From: Adiantum capillus-veneris | Lineage: Eukaryota > Streptophyta > Polypodiopsida > Polypodiales > Pteridaceae | NCBI GenBank assembly: GCA_014529385.2 | Contig: CM043969.1 | Location: 10,329,001-10,393,000, forward strand | DNA length: 64,000 bases | Direction: 5' to 3' | Part shown: piece after piece, positions 9,494-20,577 of the stretch | How positions within the stretch are numbered: the first letter of the stretch is position 1 | Layout of the letters: every line of letters starts with the position of its first letter | Translations under genes and position numbers: made by a program | Notes under the pieces: generated by a model | The model's input: the letters and a program-made list of their open reading frames with translations, nothing else | What the model was told of the DNA's origin: nothing | Database searches by the model: none

Positions 9494-11102
9494 GAGTATG
9501 GCTCCATACTTTGCACACCAAAGTATAAGACCATCTCAGCTAAGAAAATGGGTAAATAGAAAGTACAATGGCATAGGAGACCCATACGCCCATGTCTCGA
9601 CTTTCAAGCAAGTCCTACGAGCAGAACGAGTAGAGGACTTCCACACGCAGTATGAGGGTTTTGGACTTACATTGGAGGACAATGCACAAGCATGGTTTGA
9701 ACTATTGAACCGGAGAGAGTTCACAACCATTGAGAAAATGTTGGATGAATTTGTTCAAGAATTCACCAAAAGGGGCATAAAACATAACACCCTTCCTAAG
9801 ATTCAGGAATTTAAACAAGGCGAAACAGAAACATTGCGACATGCAATACTGCGTTTCAAGAAATATGTTGCTAGATATCCTACCCAAGAGTTACCCACGC
9901 CAGAACGTCAGATCCTATGCTTCATTAGAGGGCTTAGGAATGAGAATCTCCAAAAGGACCTACACGTGAAAAGAGACCAAATCTTGGAAGAGGTGACCAA
10001 AGCGGCAGTTGACCTAGTTGACAATTGCAAATTCTATGAAGATGGTAAGAAGAAGATGAATGATGCAAGTGAGAAAAATAAAACCGCTAATCTTGAGGAT
10101 CAAAGAGGGAATCTAGGACAAAACCAAGTAAATGTTGAGGAGCAAATCATAGAGAATGTGATGCAACGCATCAACCACTCTGACAGAGTACCAGCCTATA
10201 GAATTCCTCAACGACGAAGGTGCATGACATGTGGAGGGGACCATCCGACGCAACATTGTCCTGACTATAGACCTAAGACTCCACCAGGGTTTGAGCATGT
10301 TATGTCTCAATCGCCTAGATATCATCCTGTAGCGGAACAAGTGTTCTTAAGTGAAAGACCCATAGCTGCTAGAAATGCATATGTGAATCATGAGCTTCAA
10401 ATAGAAAGATATGTGGTAGATCAGAGGCCACTTCAAGGTCAATATCAAGTATTGCCACAACAACCAATACGTCCATGTGACAGATGTGGTAGTAGTGATC
10501 ACTTGATTAAGGATTGTCCACACCATGATATCATGATAAATGTATATTGTAATGAGTGTGCAATCACACATATGATTTTATATTGTCCTAAGAATCCAAG
10601 AAAGAAAGGTAAAATGCAACCACATGTTACCTTTCCTTCTACCAGAAAATCAGAGAAAGAACGAGCCGCAACAAAAGGAGAGACGACAAAAACAACAGAG
10701 CAAGAAACAGTTGCAAAAGAAAAGGTGCTTAAACAACAAGAATATGAAAGTAAACAAGTTGCTCCAGTGAACATTGTCACAAGAGCACAAGCAAAAGTGC
10801 AAGAGCAGAAGCCTACAGATGGAGAGACTAGTAAGAGTTACAAAAGCCGTAGAAACTCTAGACGAGCAAGAAGGACTAGAATGAAAGAGAGACTAGAAAG
10901 GGAAAAAGGAGAAGAAAAGGCTGTTACAACTGAGTTGGAAACAACTCAAGAGCAACAGACACAGCAAAGGGAAGCTGAAACCCTTAAACCAGTTGAAGCA
11001 CCCAAGAGTGCTAGTTCAGGAGGATCTGTCCTAGTGGACAAAGTGAATGAGCCTTTAGACGCGATTTTACAGGCTTATGAGGCTAGATTGGCAAATAGAT
11101 AG
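9494..11102 (+). CDS. Gag capsid and zinc knuckles of the non-autonomous element
   Basis: The frame continues from 4324 across the copia insertion. An open frame can be called from 9453, but its first codons lie in the copia LTR; the real gag resumes at 9494. It contains a Retrotrans_gag-type capsid (ILCFIRGLRNE near its end, matching FIRGLRNE in the young element at about 52950), then three knuckles: CMTCGGDHPTQHC, CDRCGSSDHLIKDC and CNECAITHMILYC. The first and third have the short CX2CX3HX4C spacing. A basic and Glu-rich tail follows. It ends at TAG (11100-11102); the older family copy has a Gln codon at the matching place (24858-24863 region), so this stop fits a C-to-T change. Confidence 0.85.
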
Positions 11103-11285
11103 ACCTTAGAACAAAGATGGATGACTTATCCTTATCCTGAACTAGAGAAGCAGAGGCTAGAAATGTGTAAGCAACTCATTAAAACTGCTCAAGCATTGCT
11201 AGAACCACCTCCACGAGAATTGAAGGATAGGATAGTCACCCCAGTGCACAAAGATGCGAGCATTCAAGTAGACGAATTGCCTTGA

Positions 11286-13091
11286 GAAGAGGTAGATCAT
11301 AGGGAAGAACCACTGCCAAGGTCCCAACACTCGAGGGTAGTCCAAAATACAACAGATGAATCAATGAGGGATTTCCCACCCTATGTTCCTATAGTTGAGG
11401 AGCAGTGGCCAGAGGAGTTATGGAAGGCTGTCCGAGATGCCCAAAAAAGAGAAGAGGATGCTGGACCAGCACCATTTCCTGAAATCACATTAGATAGACC
11501 ACAAATGAGTGTTGATGTGAGGTCATATTATGGTGATGTAGGATCGATAGCCTCCGAAGACAGTAGACCTGCATCGTTAAGAACTTTGCCACAGTACATG
11601 GGAGATTTTGAGGCAAAGTCTGAGATTGTGAGAGTTCCATCACAAAGGCTAGGAGAGACAAAAGAATTGGACACAAAAATTTTGACTGACTTGCTATCCA
11701 CGCCGGTGAAATTCACAATTACGTTGGCAGAACTTTTAAAAATCAGGCCAAGTATGTGGACAGATATAGGAAAATGCTTGGAAAAAATTGGGATCAAAAG
11801 CCCGTTAAGGTTCCTGGAAAAAGAGCTAGATAAAATCGAGAAGCCTAGATCAAATGTAAGACCGGTATCTTTGAACAAAGTAGGAGAGTACTGTGAAGGA
11901 GAAGATGGTAATTCCACTTTGCCTGTCGAGTACAATGGGATTGAAACAAAAGCTATACTTGACAGCGGAGCAGGAATTGCCATAGCAACAAAACAAATAT
12001 GGGAGAAATGGGGTAGGCCCGCCTTTAGAACAACTAGAATAAAATTAAAGTTAGCGGATGGGCATGTGGAAAGACCCATGGGATTGCTAGAAGCGATAGT
12101 AGTGTCTTCTTGTGGTATAGAGTATGCGCATACTTTTTCCATAGTTGACTTTGGTAAGAAAAATAACTATGAAATCATCCTTGGAAGACCATTCATGAGG
12201 CAACTCAAGATGGTACAAGATTGGGGTTATGATTATCTATACTTGAGACATGCTGAAACCACAACACGTGTAAATATGAGAAATCATAGTTACCAAGATG
12301 CAACTAGAACGCCCATGGAAGATTTTGATTCTGCAACACAAAGTGGATCAATAGACCATCCGTGGATGGGCAAAAAGAAAGAAATCTGGATATTCGGAGC
12401 ATCGGAGTGTAGTGACTTTGGGAGAAATGAGAATGCCTTAGAGAGGGTCTTAGAAGATGATGCTTACATAAGAGAACCTTTTCCGGAAGAGGCGTTAGAA
12501 CCGCTAGAGTGGACTCAGATATTGGCTACTTTGGATTTCTGTGTTAATGAGACCACACCAACAAAATTTTGCGATGAGAATGGGTATGACATAGTTCCCT
12601 ACTACATGCTAAGGGTTATGGGTGAGACAGATGACGAATCTGAGTATGAGTTCGAAACAGAGTTATCAGGTATGGGGATAACACAAAACCAGATACCGAG
12701 CCCGAATACTGGTCACATAGAAATAGGTGCTCTTTGCGATCAGTGCGCGATAACACACTTGATTACAAACTGTCCAATTACTCGAATGCATAGTACAAAG
12801 GAGGAGCCGCAAGTCAACGAAGCAAAGTTGCAGGAAGAGGGGCTAAGATCCAAAGAAGATGCTTCAGGTCCAGCGCCTACAAACAAGCAATATGAAGACT
12901 CGGAATCAATCAAAGAAGAGGTGCAGCAAGTAATAGGAAGTTCAGACACTATTGGTGACATTTCAACAGCTGAAGTCGAGGAAGAAGAGCCTATGACACT
13001 ACAGGAACCAAATGCTGATTTTGTCTCTCCAAAAGACATATCAGAGGAAATGGTGGTCAAGCAGGAGCTAGAACACACAGATGAACTCTGA
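11286..13091 (+). CDS. Retropepsin (PR1) region of the non-autonomous element
   Basis: The frame is the same as gag. Between 11103 and 13091 it is interrupted only by TGA at 11283-11285; the first downstream ATG is 11364. The protease has the active-site motif DSGAG (about 11961-11975) and the C-terminal signature ILGRPFMRQLKMVQDWG (about 12178-12225), both typical of gypsy retropepsins. Downstream is an acidic region with a further short-spaced zinc knuckle, CDQCAITHLITNC (about 12739-12777), almost a copy of the third Gag knuckle. Where RT should start the sequence passes instead to PR2. It ends at TGA (13089-13091) with the same frame open beyond. Confidence 0.85.
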   Translation, partial: EEVDHREEPLPRSQHSRVVQNTTDESMRDFPPYVPIVEEQWPEELWKAVRDAQKREEDAGPAPFPEITLDRPQMSVDVRSYYGDVGSIASEDSRPASLRTLPQYMGDFEAKSEIVRVPSQRLGETKELDTKILTDLLSTPVKFTITLAELLKIRPSMWTDIGKCLEKIGIKSPLRFLEKELDKIEKPRSNVRPVSLNKVGEYCEGEDGNSTLPVEYNGIETKAILDSGAGIAIATKQIWEKWGRPAFRTTRIKLKLADGHVERPMGLLEAIVVSSCGIEYAHTFSIVDFGKKNNYEIILGRPFMRQLKMVQDWGYDYLYLRHAETTTRVNMRNHSYQDATRTPMEDFDSATQSGSIDHPWMGKKKEIWIFGASECSDFGRNENALERVLEDDAYIREPFPEEALEPLEWTQILATLDFCVNETTPTKFCDENGYDIVPYYMLRVMGETDDESEYEFETELSGMGITQNQIPSPNTGHIEIGALCDQCAITHLITNCPITRMHSTKEEPQVNEAKLQEEGLRSKEDASGPAPTNKQYEDSESIKEEVQQVIGSSDTIGDISTAEVEEEEPMTLQEPNADFVSPKDISEEMVVKQELEHTDEL

Positions 13092-13094
13092 AGT

Positions 13095-13934
13095 GTGAAC
13101 AATGAAGAAGAAGACGACAAGGAGTCCAGGCCAAAGATTTCTCAAGTCACTCAAGAGAACACAGGCAATCTAGTACCAAATAAGATCAACTTTTTGCTAA
13201 GTGCACAAGACGGAATCAAGATGAATTTTATGGCAACAATTGATACAAATTCCACGACTAATGTCATGTCATATGGCATGTGGTTACTTCTAGGTAAGCC
13301 AAAGCTTTATGATATTCAGATAAAGGTAAATCTCTCACCTGAAGTAGATGTTATAAGTATGGGGATTGCAGAAGCTACTCTCCAACTACACTCGCAGAAT
13401 GTCAGAGAAAAATTCTTGGTGGTAGATTCTCGACAAATAGGAACACACTTGATTTTGTCCAAGCCATGGGCAAAAGTCTTTGAAAACGAGCCTGAATCTT
13501 CAACAATGGTCATCACGACAAGCTATCAAGTGGCAACAGAGGTCAAGCCTACAAGAGTTCAAAGATTCTTGGCTATTAAAAAAGGCAAAGCTAAAATAAG
13601 CCCACAGTCTCTAGCCCAGCCAATGCAAGTGCAAGACAAAGCCTCTACATCAAAAGCCAAACCATCAACAAAACAATGGAAACCCAAGCAAAAAGTCTAT
13701 CAACCAAAGTTTCCATCACCCGAAAGTCTCCAAAGGAAGTCAAAACAGGTCAACCAAGTGCTAGTATCCAAGGCACAGATTAAAGTTAATGATCCAATTT
13801 GGATACAATCACAGGAACAACCTCAACAAGCAAAGGTAACAGGATGGATCACATCAAGCGAGTCAATTATTGCACAAGGCTACAAGAAAGGAAATTCAGA
13901 TGTTTGGGTCAACAAGCCCAAGATAACAGCCTAG
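13095..13934 (+). CDS. Second retropepsin-like domain (PR2) of the non-autonomous element
   Basis: This 279-residue stretch is in frame with the preceding part. About residues 30-135 resemble a retropepsin: ATIDTNSTTNVMSYGMW aligns with ALLDTGAKYNLLSYGVW of the young element, and HLILSKPW with the LGR/LGQ turn of proteases. The catalytic triad reads DTN rather than DTG, so activity is doubtful in this copy. The C-terminal half is Lys/Gln/Pro-rich and ends with the first tail units (WIQSQ, GWITSSESIIAQGYKKGN). It stops at TAG (13932-13934), and the same frame stays open to the next stop at 14097. Confidence 0.7.
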   Translation: MNNEEEDDKESRPKISQVTQENTGNLVPNKINFLLSAQDGIKMNFMATIDTNSTTNVMSYGMWLLLGKPKLYDIQIKVNLSPEVDVISMGIAEATLQLHSQNVREKFLVVDSRQIGTHLILSKPWAKVFENEPESSTMVITTSYQVATEVKPTRVQRFLAIKKGKAKISPQSLAQPMQVQDKASTSKAKPSTKQWKPKQKVYQPKFPSPESLQRKSKQVNQVLVSKAQIKVNDPIWIQSQEQPQQAKVTGWITSSESIIAQGYKKGNSDVWVNKPKITA

Positions 13935-14117
13935 CGATATCCATCCCATGACAACCACTCAGTTAGGAATCAAAAAAGCCGTCAATGTCAATCACATAAC
14001 TCAACCAAGAGAAAGGACAGGTACAAAAAGCAAAAGAGAAGGTCTTTCACTGGACAAACCATACGACAAGTTTGGGTAATGAAATCAGAATTCTACTAGA
14101 CTACCCAACAAAGTCAA

Positions 14118-14789
14118 GTGAAGATCACCTCCAAGCAAGTCCAAAGATTCATTCCAGTCGAGTTACTGAGAGCACAAGGATTCTATGAGGGTAACTTTCA
14201 AATCTGGTTACCTAAGGTAGTAGCTTATCAAGGAATCACCAAGGAAAAGCAAGAAACATCAAGAAATGAAGAGCAGCCACCCGCTACACCCAAGAGTACT
14301 ACAACCTATAGATGGATCCCTCGTCAATCACTACAAGATCAAGGCTTTTACAAAAGTAACAGCCATATTTGGAAATTAAAGACAAGGTACCATCAAGTCA
14401 AAGAAGAAACAAGGCAAGTGGCAAAGGACATCACACCAAGCCCAAGAACAATGTGGGTTCCAAAATCCGCGATTGAGGCTCGACAACAAGAAAGATACAC
14501 AACTCCTTTACAGCCTCTTAACAACAAAAAGAAAGCAACAGTAAATGCGGAGGTCACAGTTTTGAAGAACACTATCTGGAAGAAGAAGACTTCATCAACC
14601 ATTGCTTCAAAATCAATACCTGTCTCATCAAGCGACCACAATTTGCTACCAAGGAATGAAGAGCAGATATATGCCAATGTATTGGACAACATGGCATCTC
14701 AAACAGAAACTAACGAGAAAGGCCTAAACATCAAAAGCATATGGAATTGGATTTCAGGCCACGATCAGGTAAGTCCAAGTCGCCATTAA
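14118..14789 (+). CDS. W-[IV]-P-K repeat tail of the non-autonomous element
   Basis: A 223-residue continuation of the same frame after TAG at 14097-14099. It holds repeats on the plan W-[IV]-P-[KR]-x2-L-x2-QG-[FY]-x3-N-x2-IW: RFIPVELLRAQGFYEGN, RWIPRQSLQDQGFYKSN, MWVPKSAIEA and others. The function is unknown. The repeat recurs in the young element (59426-60563) and in both halves of the old tandem copy, always downstream of PR or PR2. It is basic, with Trp at regular spacing. I do not recognise a database family. Confidence 0.7.
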   Translation: MKITSKQVQRFIPVELLRAQGFYEGNFQIWLPKVVAYQGITKEKQETSRNEEQPPATPKSTTTYRWIPRQSLQDQGFYKSNSHIWKLKTRYHQVKEETRQVAKDITPSPRTMWVPKSAIEARQQERYTTPLQPLNNKKKATVNAEVTVLKNTIWKKKTSSTIASKSIPVSSSDHNLLPRNEEQIYANVLDNMASQTETNEKGLNIKSIWNWISGHDQVSPSRH

Positions 14790-15982
14790 ACTTACATGGC
14801 ATAAGAGTCTAGAGTCGGGCAGCTAAGCCACTAAATGAGCGAAGTGTCAGACCCAAGCTTCAAGCTAATATTTTTCTATGGTCTATGAGTCTAGCTAATA
14901 GGTATAAGCTCAAGCTGGAGAGTTGAGCATACATAAAGTCATGTCGCTCATGCTAGAAGAGGTGAGCATAAGAGTCAAAGTCCATATAATATATAAGGTG
15001 GAGTAGTCCAAAAAAAAAAACAAAAACACTCACGCACTTGACACATTGAGGAAGAGTGGAGAAACCTCAACAACGAAAACCCTTCTTGTGAGTAGTGAAA
15101 TATTTTGAAGCACTCCTGCTATATGTTTTGCTTGCTACACTAACTCCATGAAGAACCCATCAATACTCTTCTCTCGCACCGCATCTTGTTTAACATGCAT
15201 AACTCTGTGCAAGCATATAGATGTCCCATCATTGAACATATGCATTAGGCACTCTTTTTTATTCCACCCATGCACTTCACAAACAAATGACGATGACCAA
15301 GCAGAAACAGGTTTTATAAGCCTTTGCTCAACAACAATGACTTTGACTTCAAGCTACTAACACTTATCCATGTATATCAAGCCCATACTAGTAGCCATAT
15401 GGCCATATGTACTTGAACTTAGCATAACTCTGTAACATCAGACCTAAGTACATATAGCCTCGTATTTAATTATGACTAAAGACATTTTTTCCGACTGGGT
15501 TTTTCCCTTTAGTCTTATCCAGGTATCTAAGATCTTCATTTTGTATATACGCTACATTTTACTTTTACTATTTTATTTTTTATAACATCAAAAACAAGAA
15601 GAACCACTATATCCCCACACTATTAATTGCAAATCTACTGACAAGTCAAAAGGGAGAGGCCAAAAAATAGCTTCAAGTCAACTTACAGGTACAACTGCGA
15701 GATAACAACCACAGGAAAAGAAAACACTAGAGCTACAATGACAACGACCTGTTGCACCAACAAGTCGATACAACCTCATGCAATTCAAGATACAACAACC
15801 AATCGGAGGGGGAGAGTTCCAGGCTTCAGATACACTACAGGTATAACTTCAAGGCAGCTTTAACATCACGCAAAGCGACCAATTACAGAAGAAGTTGCCA
15901 CAACAACTTCAACCAACACCAAGACATCAAGAACTCGTCAAGGCCAGCAAAGACATAGGGTCTTGTCAGGGACGACAAGAAT
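14790..15982 (+). other. 3' untranslated region of the non-autonomous element, with an extra polypurine tract
   Basis: This is about 1.2 kb with no credible ORF. TCGGAGGGGGAGAG occurs at 15803-15816, identical to the terminal polypurine tract at 15983-15996, 180 bp further on. The rest is mixed sequence rich in CAA and AAC. Confidence 0.6.
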
Positions 15983-15996
15983 TCGGAGGGGGAGAG
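15983..15996 (+). promoter_or_regulatory. Polypurine tract of the non-autonomous element
   Basis: TCGGAGGGGGAGAG directly abuts the TGTGGAAAGG start of the 3' LTR. Confidence 0.9.
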
Positions 15997-17053
15997 TGTG
16001 GAAAGGACGCCCTTTCAACAACGTTTCCATAAAGATTCCATTAAAGATTCTGTAAAGATTCCACATGAAGATGGTGATGAAGTAATGAAGATGAAGATGG
16101 ATGCTGCAACATAAAGATACGAGTTCATGGACGTCATCGAATATCCCGTTATTATTATTTGAGCCATTACGGCCACTTTTCTAATGTTTACGGGAACCTC
16201 ATATTTTAAATCGGCACTTGTATTTTGGCCGCAGATACTTGTATAATGAGTAAAGCCAACTCAATTTCTTGTAATTAAGCTCTGTAGAAGCCTAGAGACA
16301 ATTCAGGTCATTTGGCCGGACATTAGGTTTGAAGGCTTTGTATATAAGAAAAAACCTAAGGCTTTGTAAAACACATTATGTTATCTCAAATAATATACAG
16401 TCGTGGGTTCTGCAGCACACAGTAGTGAGCTTCACGCACACACATCGTCGCGCACACTAATCACATTGCAGATATGAGAGTAGGAGCGTGTTAGCATCGA
16501 GGAGCTCTCCGCGTCGATGCAAGCAATGCAAGCCGAGGACCACATCGCGAGCCCGCCTGCTACGAGCTATATTTGGTCGTAAGTACCTCAAACGACATCC
16601 GTTCTGAATGATCGAGTAGTCGTTAGAATCAGGGGGAGAAGCTCTTTGTGTTGATGTCTTTGTAGATCAGTTCCGGACACTTTGGAAATTGTTGTTTTGA
16701 GTCTATCGCGACAACGATTAGAGGTCTTACAGTTATGGTTTTTAGGGTTTAGGTGTTTGGCCACATAGGATATGTCCTTGTGAGTCTTACCCTCCGATTT
16801 CGAGTCATTCCGATATGATTTGAGACTGTTTTGAGCTTGTAGTATTTCATAGGGTGCGTTGTCTGTTTCTTTGCTTTATGGTAGTGTTGTGGTAGGATTA
16901 GTGACTGTAAAGTGTTGTTCGTGTCTAGCTCAGGGTTGACAACCCAGAGATTGCCTCCATGCCCTAGTCGGGTCAGCTACGTCCTCGGATTGACAGTTTG
17001 TTGGTCCGTGTTCTTGTTGTGCTCCATCGTCCGTCGCGGAGTACCCGCTAACA
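15997..17053 (+). repeat. 3' LTR of the non-autonomous element
   Basis: A 1057-bp LTR from TGTGGAAAGG to CCGCTAACA. A TATA-like TATATAAG lies at 16341-16348, a plausible promoter position. The part matching the window start differs from it at about 20 bases without indels. Confidence 0.92.
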
Positions 17054-17910
17054 GAATACCAGAAAAAACGTGGAGAAGAGAGGAGGAACAGCTGCAACTG
17101 TGTTTTTTGGGGTTTTTGGAGTCTGTTTTGGTCGTAAACTGCTCATCCGAGGTCGGATTTGAGCACTTTGACATTGTAGACTAGGGTTTTGGGCCGTTCC
17201 GGACGCGTTAGTGCTGTCCATTTTGCCAAATTCCTTACTATTTTTTGCTGTTTTTGCTGTGTAATCTTCTTCAGTGAGTGAAGCCTCTACTTAACTTTGT
17301 GGTTGTATCTGGTGTATTTCTTCAATACTGTGTAAACTATTTTCCCCATCGGTGTTGGCCCAAGCTCATTTGTATCTAAACATCAGAAGTTCTCCTCTTT
17401 TGAGCTAAATGTTTTGGGTGTGTGTGTGTGTGTGTGTGTATGTCTCTTTGTGGAGTGGGCAAGTGGATAGTCTCTCTCCTCTCACTCCATAGATGTGTTT
17501 CTTGTCTTGGCTAGACGGGTTGTGCAAGATGAGTGATGCCCCATAGTGTGTGTGTGTATCTTCCCAAGAGTGTGTGTCGGGTTGTTATAGAGGCGTTATG
17601 TGTGTTTCCATCCCGCTCACAATGCGTATGATGTCTCAAAGGCCAGATCTGGGTCAAAACTGACATTTGAGTATACCTCAGTGTCCTAGATCATAAAAGA
17701 ACTCCCTAGCCATACTTTCATAGAATTTGGAGCTCATTTAGGCTTGTAGAGAGCAAAAGACAAAAAACTGCACATTCAGGCTTGTATTGGTCTTAACTTG
17801 CTAAAAAAATGTCCAAATTGAATTCTGAAACTTACTGAGAGTTTCTTGAGTGATAAGGAATCACTGGAACAAAAGTCACTTCATTTTGACACAAAAGACT
17901 TTATATGCAT
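17054..17910 (+). other. Flank, probably leader of the older family member
   Basis: There is no ORF of note. A (GT)n run lies near 17419-17438. The last 250 bp (GTCCAAATTGAATTCTGAAA and similar) resemble the leader units of the left element in style but contain no palindrome. With 23046-23219 it probably formed one leader before the element at 17911-23045 inserted. Confidence 0.4.
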
Positions 17911-18933
17911 TGTCGTGCCATGGCACATCCATTATGTGAAACTAAAATATCTACCTCGCTCTCAACGTTTTTTTATGCGGGACCAAATGCTATGATGTAT
18001 ATAGTGTGATATATGCGAAAATGGATGTCATGGTTGTAGGCGTGTACACACCTTGCCAGGCAGGCGAGGCCAGGGACGTGGCACTGTTGCATGTTTTAAC
18101 ACGTTAAAGAATGTCTAATTTTCTTTATCAGTGTCCAAATGTCAAGTGTATCGAATTGGCACGCTTGTTTTGCCTAGAAAGTTCAATGCGGGCAATCTCG
18201 ACCAAAAATAGCAGGTTTCATGCACGGGCATAAAAGACTGTCCAAAGTGCTTACCAAGTGGCAAAAATGAGTTTCAACATGAAATTTGAGTCCAATGGGA
18301 TTTTTCCACAAATTTAGGGATTTTTCCCAACTTGTTTGGGCTTTTTACAGACGAAAAGTGGCATTTTTGGACTAAAAATGGCTAAAAATGGTAAAAAATA
18401 GCTCCAAATAGCTCAAAATTCCACAGCAATGATGGTTCCCTCATTGCCTAAGTTGTGTGGGAAGTTTTAGAGCCAATAATAAGCTCATTTGGGCTTAGGA
18501 TCAAGGCGATAAAGCCATTCCTTTACAGGGGTGCTAGTGCAGTCCCGTGCTGCTTCCACTACATGGTTGAGGCTGTGAGGCCTCCAATTAGGGTTTCCCC
18601 TCGTCAAATAACTACTTGGGCTTCTCCAATGAAGTACTGAAGCTTCCATGAAATGGTCACGACAAAGAATCAAAGTGTAAATTTAGGGTATTTAACAGGT
18701 CGAATGAGCATTGCATCTGTGCAATTGGGAGCGAGGCTACACCTAATCTTCACACACACAAGAGTTTTGAGTTGATCTTGCTTCATTTTCAAAGTGGAGC
18801 TTTCATGGATGGAGTTTTGTTCTTTTTTAGTGTATTTTTGGCTTCAAATAATCTACGCCTTGCTTGAGTTTGCTACGAATGCTCACAGTCAGAGGTCCGA
18901 CGCCTTCCTGGTCGCACTGCGCACTTCTTGACA
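17911..18933 (+). repeat. 5' LTR of the deleted gypsy element
   Basis: 1023 bp, repeated at 22036-23045 with frequent substitutions and small indels, so this is an old insertion. Confidence 0.88.
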
Positions 18934-18939
18934 CATTTG

Positions 18940-18954
18940 TGGTGAACCCGACGC
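18940..18954 (+). promoter_or_regulatory. Putative primer binding site
   Basis: TGGTGAACCCGACGC begins six bases after the LTR end. It has the TGG start of a primer site, but I cannot assign the tRNA. Confidence 0.4.
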
Positions 18955-19062
18955 AAAGTAGGCTAGGGTGAGGGTTAAAAATATTGATTGAAGGTCTCAA
19001 AGAAAATTTTTAAAGCTATGGAGAAACAAGAGCAATAGGGGGTTCGATTTGATCCAGTCACA

Positions 19063-19512
19063 ATGCAAATGTTTCAAGATTTTGCATTGTTTATGCAGCG
19101 GCAGCAAGCCGCAGAAAGGAGGGAGCTCTCCTCAACCAAAGTGCTTAAATTTGTGGTGAAGAAAATGGACCAATTGAAGGGTAAAGATGTAACAAAGTAT
19201 CTTTGTGGATGTGTAAAGGAGATGGAGCTTCATCGAGTGCCCGAAGCAGAGATGGTGCAAAGTTTTGAACTTGATGTGGTTCCCGAGATCAGAGAGCATG
19301 TAAGAGGAATTAGAAATGAGCATGGGGCAGCTTGGGAAGCATTCAAATTAGCCTTGAAGGAAGCTTGTTTCATGGAGGACTCCAAAAGGGTGATGAAGAG
19401 GACTTTCCTAGAGTGGGTAGTTCGGCCAAAAGAGGGGCTCTCGCCTACCGAACTGCTAAGGGAATTCAAACACCGTTATGATCAACTTTCAAGGACTGAA
19501 AGGCTACCCTAA
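19063..19512 (+). pseudogene. Gag fragment of the deleted gypsy element
   Basis: A 149-residue frame with a gypsy-type capsid layout: a helical region followed by SPTELLREFKHRYDQLSRTE. It stops at TAA and matching sequence continues in broken frames to about 19680. A zinc knuckle (RCIWCDSTDHGRRDC, CX2CX4HX4C) lies downstream at about 19890-19935. Gag is therefore complete in outline but split by stops and frameshifts. Confidence 0.7.
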
Positions 19513-19679
19513 ACTTTGAGAAGACAGAGATCTTTTTGTAGGCTGCAGGTAAAGATATTCAAGAGAAGTTAGAGCTACTACTTGAGGATAAGGATGCGGA
19601 ACAAGGCTTAAAGGCTAATTGGAATGAAGTTGAAGATGCCATTTTGTTGCTAACTAAGCGACAACGATGAAGAGGAAAG

Positions 19680-20060
19680 ATGATAGTCAACCCTACTCAA
19701 GTCCCAAGTGTTCCCGAGAGTCCTATAAAGCCTGTTATTGTGGTTCCAAAGAGTGACAAGTCCATTCTAGATGATATTGTCAAGGGAATGCAAGAGCTCA
19801 CGTTAAAGCTTACAAGGCTAGAAGAAAAGGGGAAACCATCAGGACAATCTACAGGGCAAAGACTTTAAAATAGAGAAGGCTTTGTAAATAGATGCATATG
19901 GTGTGATAGTACTGACCATGGAAGGAGGGATTGTGAAAGTTTTAAAGACGCTTTGACAAAGGAGCTTGTTTTCTTTAAAGATGGAAAAATTCACTTAAGT
20001 GAAACAGGTAAGCTCTTGGGGACGAACTTTGGAAAAAGGCGGGATGAAGAAGCTAGTTGA
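19680..20060 (+). pseudogene. Gag C-terminal fragment with zinc knuckle
   Basis: A short open frame (19680-19868), then after TAA the same frame gives the CIWCDSTDHGRRDC knuckle and GKIHLSETGKLLG. This is the nucleocapsid part of the preceding gag. Confidence 0.55.
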
Positions 20061-20577
20061 GGACATGGCTACTAGCCATGCCATCTCAATGGTTGAGGCA
20101 GCCGCCTATGGGTTGGAGGTGGATCCTATTAAGAAAAAAGGATAAGTCAAAGTTGGAGAAGAGGAATCTAATGGTATTGGAGAGCTATGGCCATGCACTA
20201 TAGAGTCTGCTATGAAAATGACTACAGAGGTTAAACTACAAGTTGGAGATTGCATTCGGCTTGAAACAGGTTGGAATGACCCTGTGGACTCTTTGTCAGT
20301 GCATGCATACATTTCCAAATGTCAAGAAAATGAGGCCATTATTGAAGAGAAACGTAGGCGCGAGAATGGGGATGAAGGGCCTTCGAACAAATAATTGATA
20401 TCATAAAGAGGAAGCGGCAGTCTCTTACTGAATCTATCCATGTACAGGGTGAAGAAGAGACTTTTAAATGCACACGGTGTACAGTTCTATGGCGAGCAAG
20501 GTGAAGAAACTGTTGTTGGATGCTAGAAGTCTAAGGGAGGAGTAAAACAAGTTTGCTTCTTGGATGATGAAGATTAA

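Larger units (their letters stand above)
1..17053 (+). mobile_element. Large non-autonomous Ty3/gypsy-type LTR retrotransposon, 5' end cut by window
   Basis: The element runs from inside its 5' LTR (window start) to the end of its 3' LTR. Positions 1-510 align without gaps to 16544-17053, which defines the LTR; about 20 of 510 bases differ by eye, mostly transitions, so the insertion is not recent. An Asp-tRNA-type primer site follows the 5' LTR and a polypurine tract precedes the 3' LTR. The bases after the 3' LTR (GAATA, 17054-17058) would be one target duplication; its partner lies outside the window. Coding content is Gag, retropepsin, a second retropepsin-like domain and a W-[IV]-P-K repeat tail, all in one frame. 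No RT, RNase H or integrase is present, so the element must have depended on enzymes from elsewhere. A complete copia element interrupts gag at 4325-9488. Confidence 0.88.

Noticed and set aside
11528-13120. Minus-strand ORFs of 204 and 126 residues
   Set aside because: They lie antisense to the protease region and its acidic spacer and have no domain.
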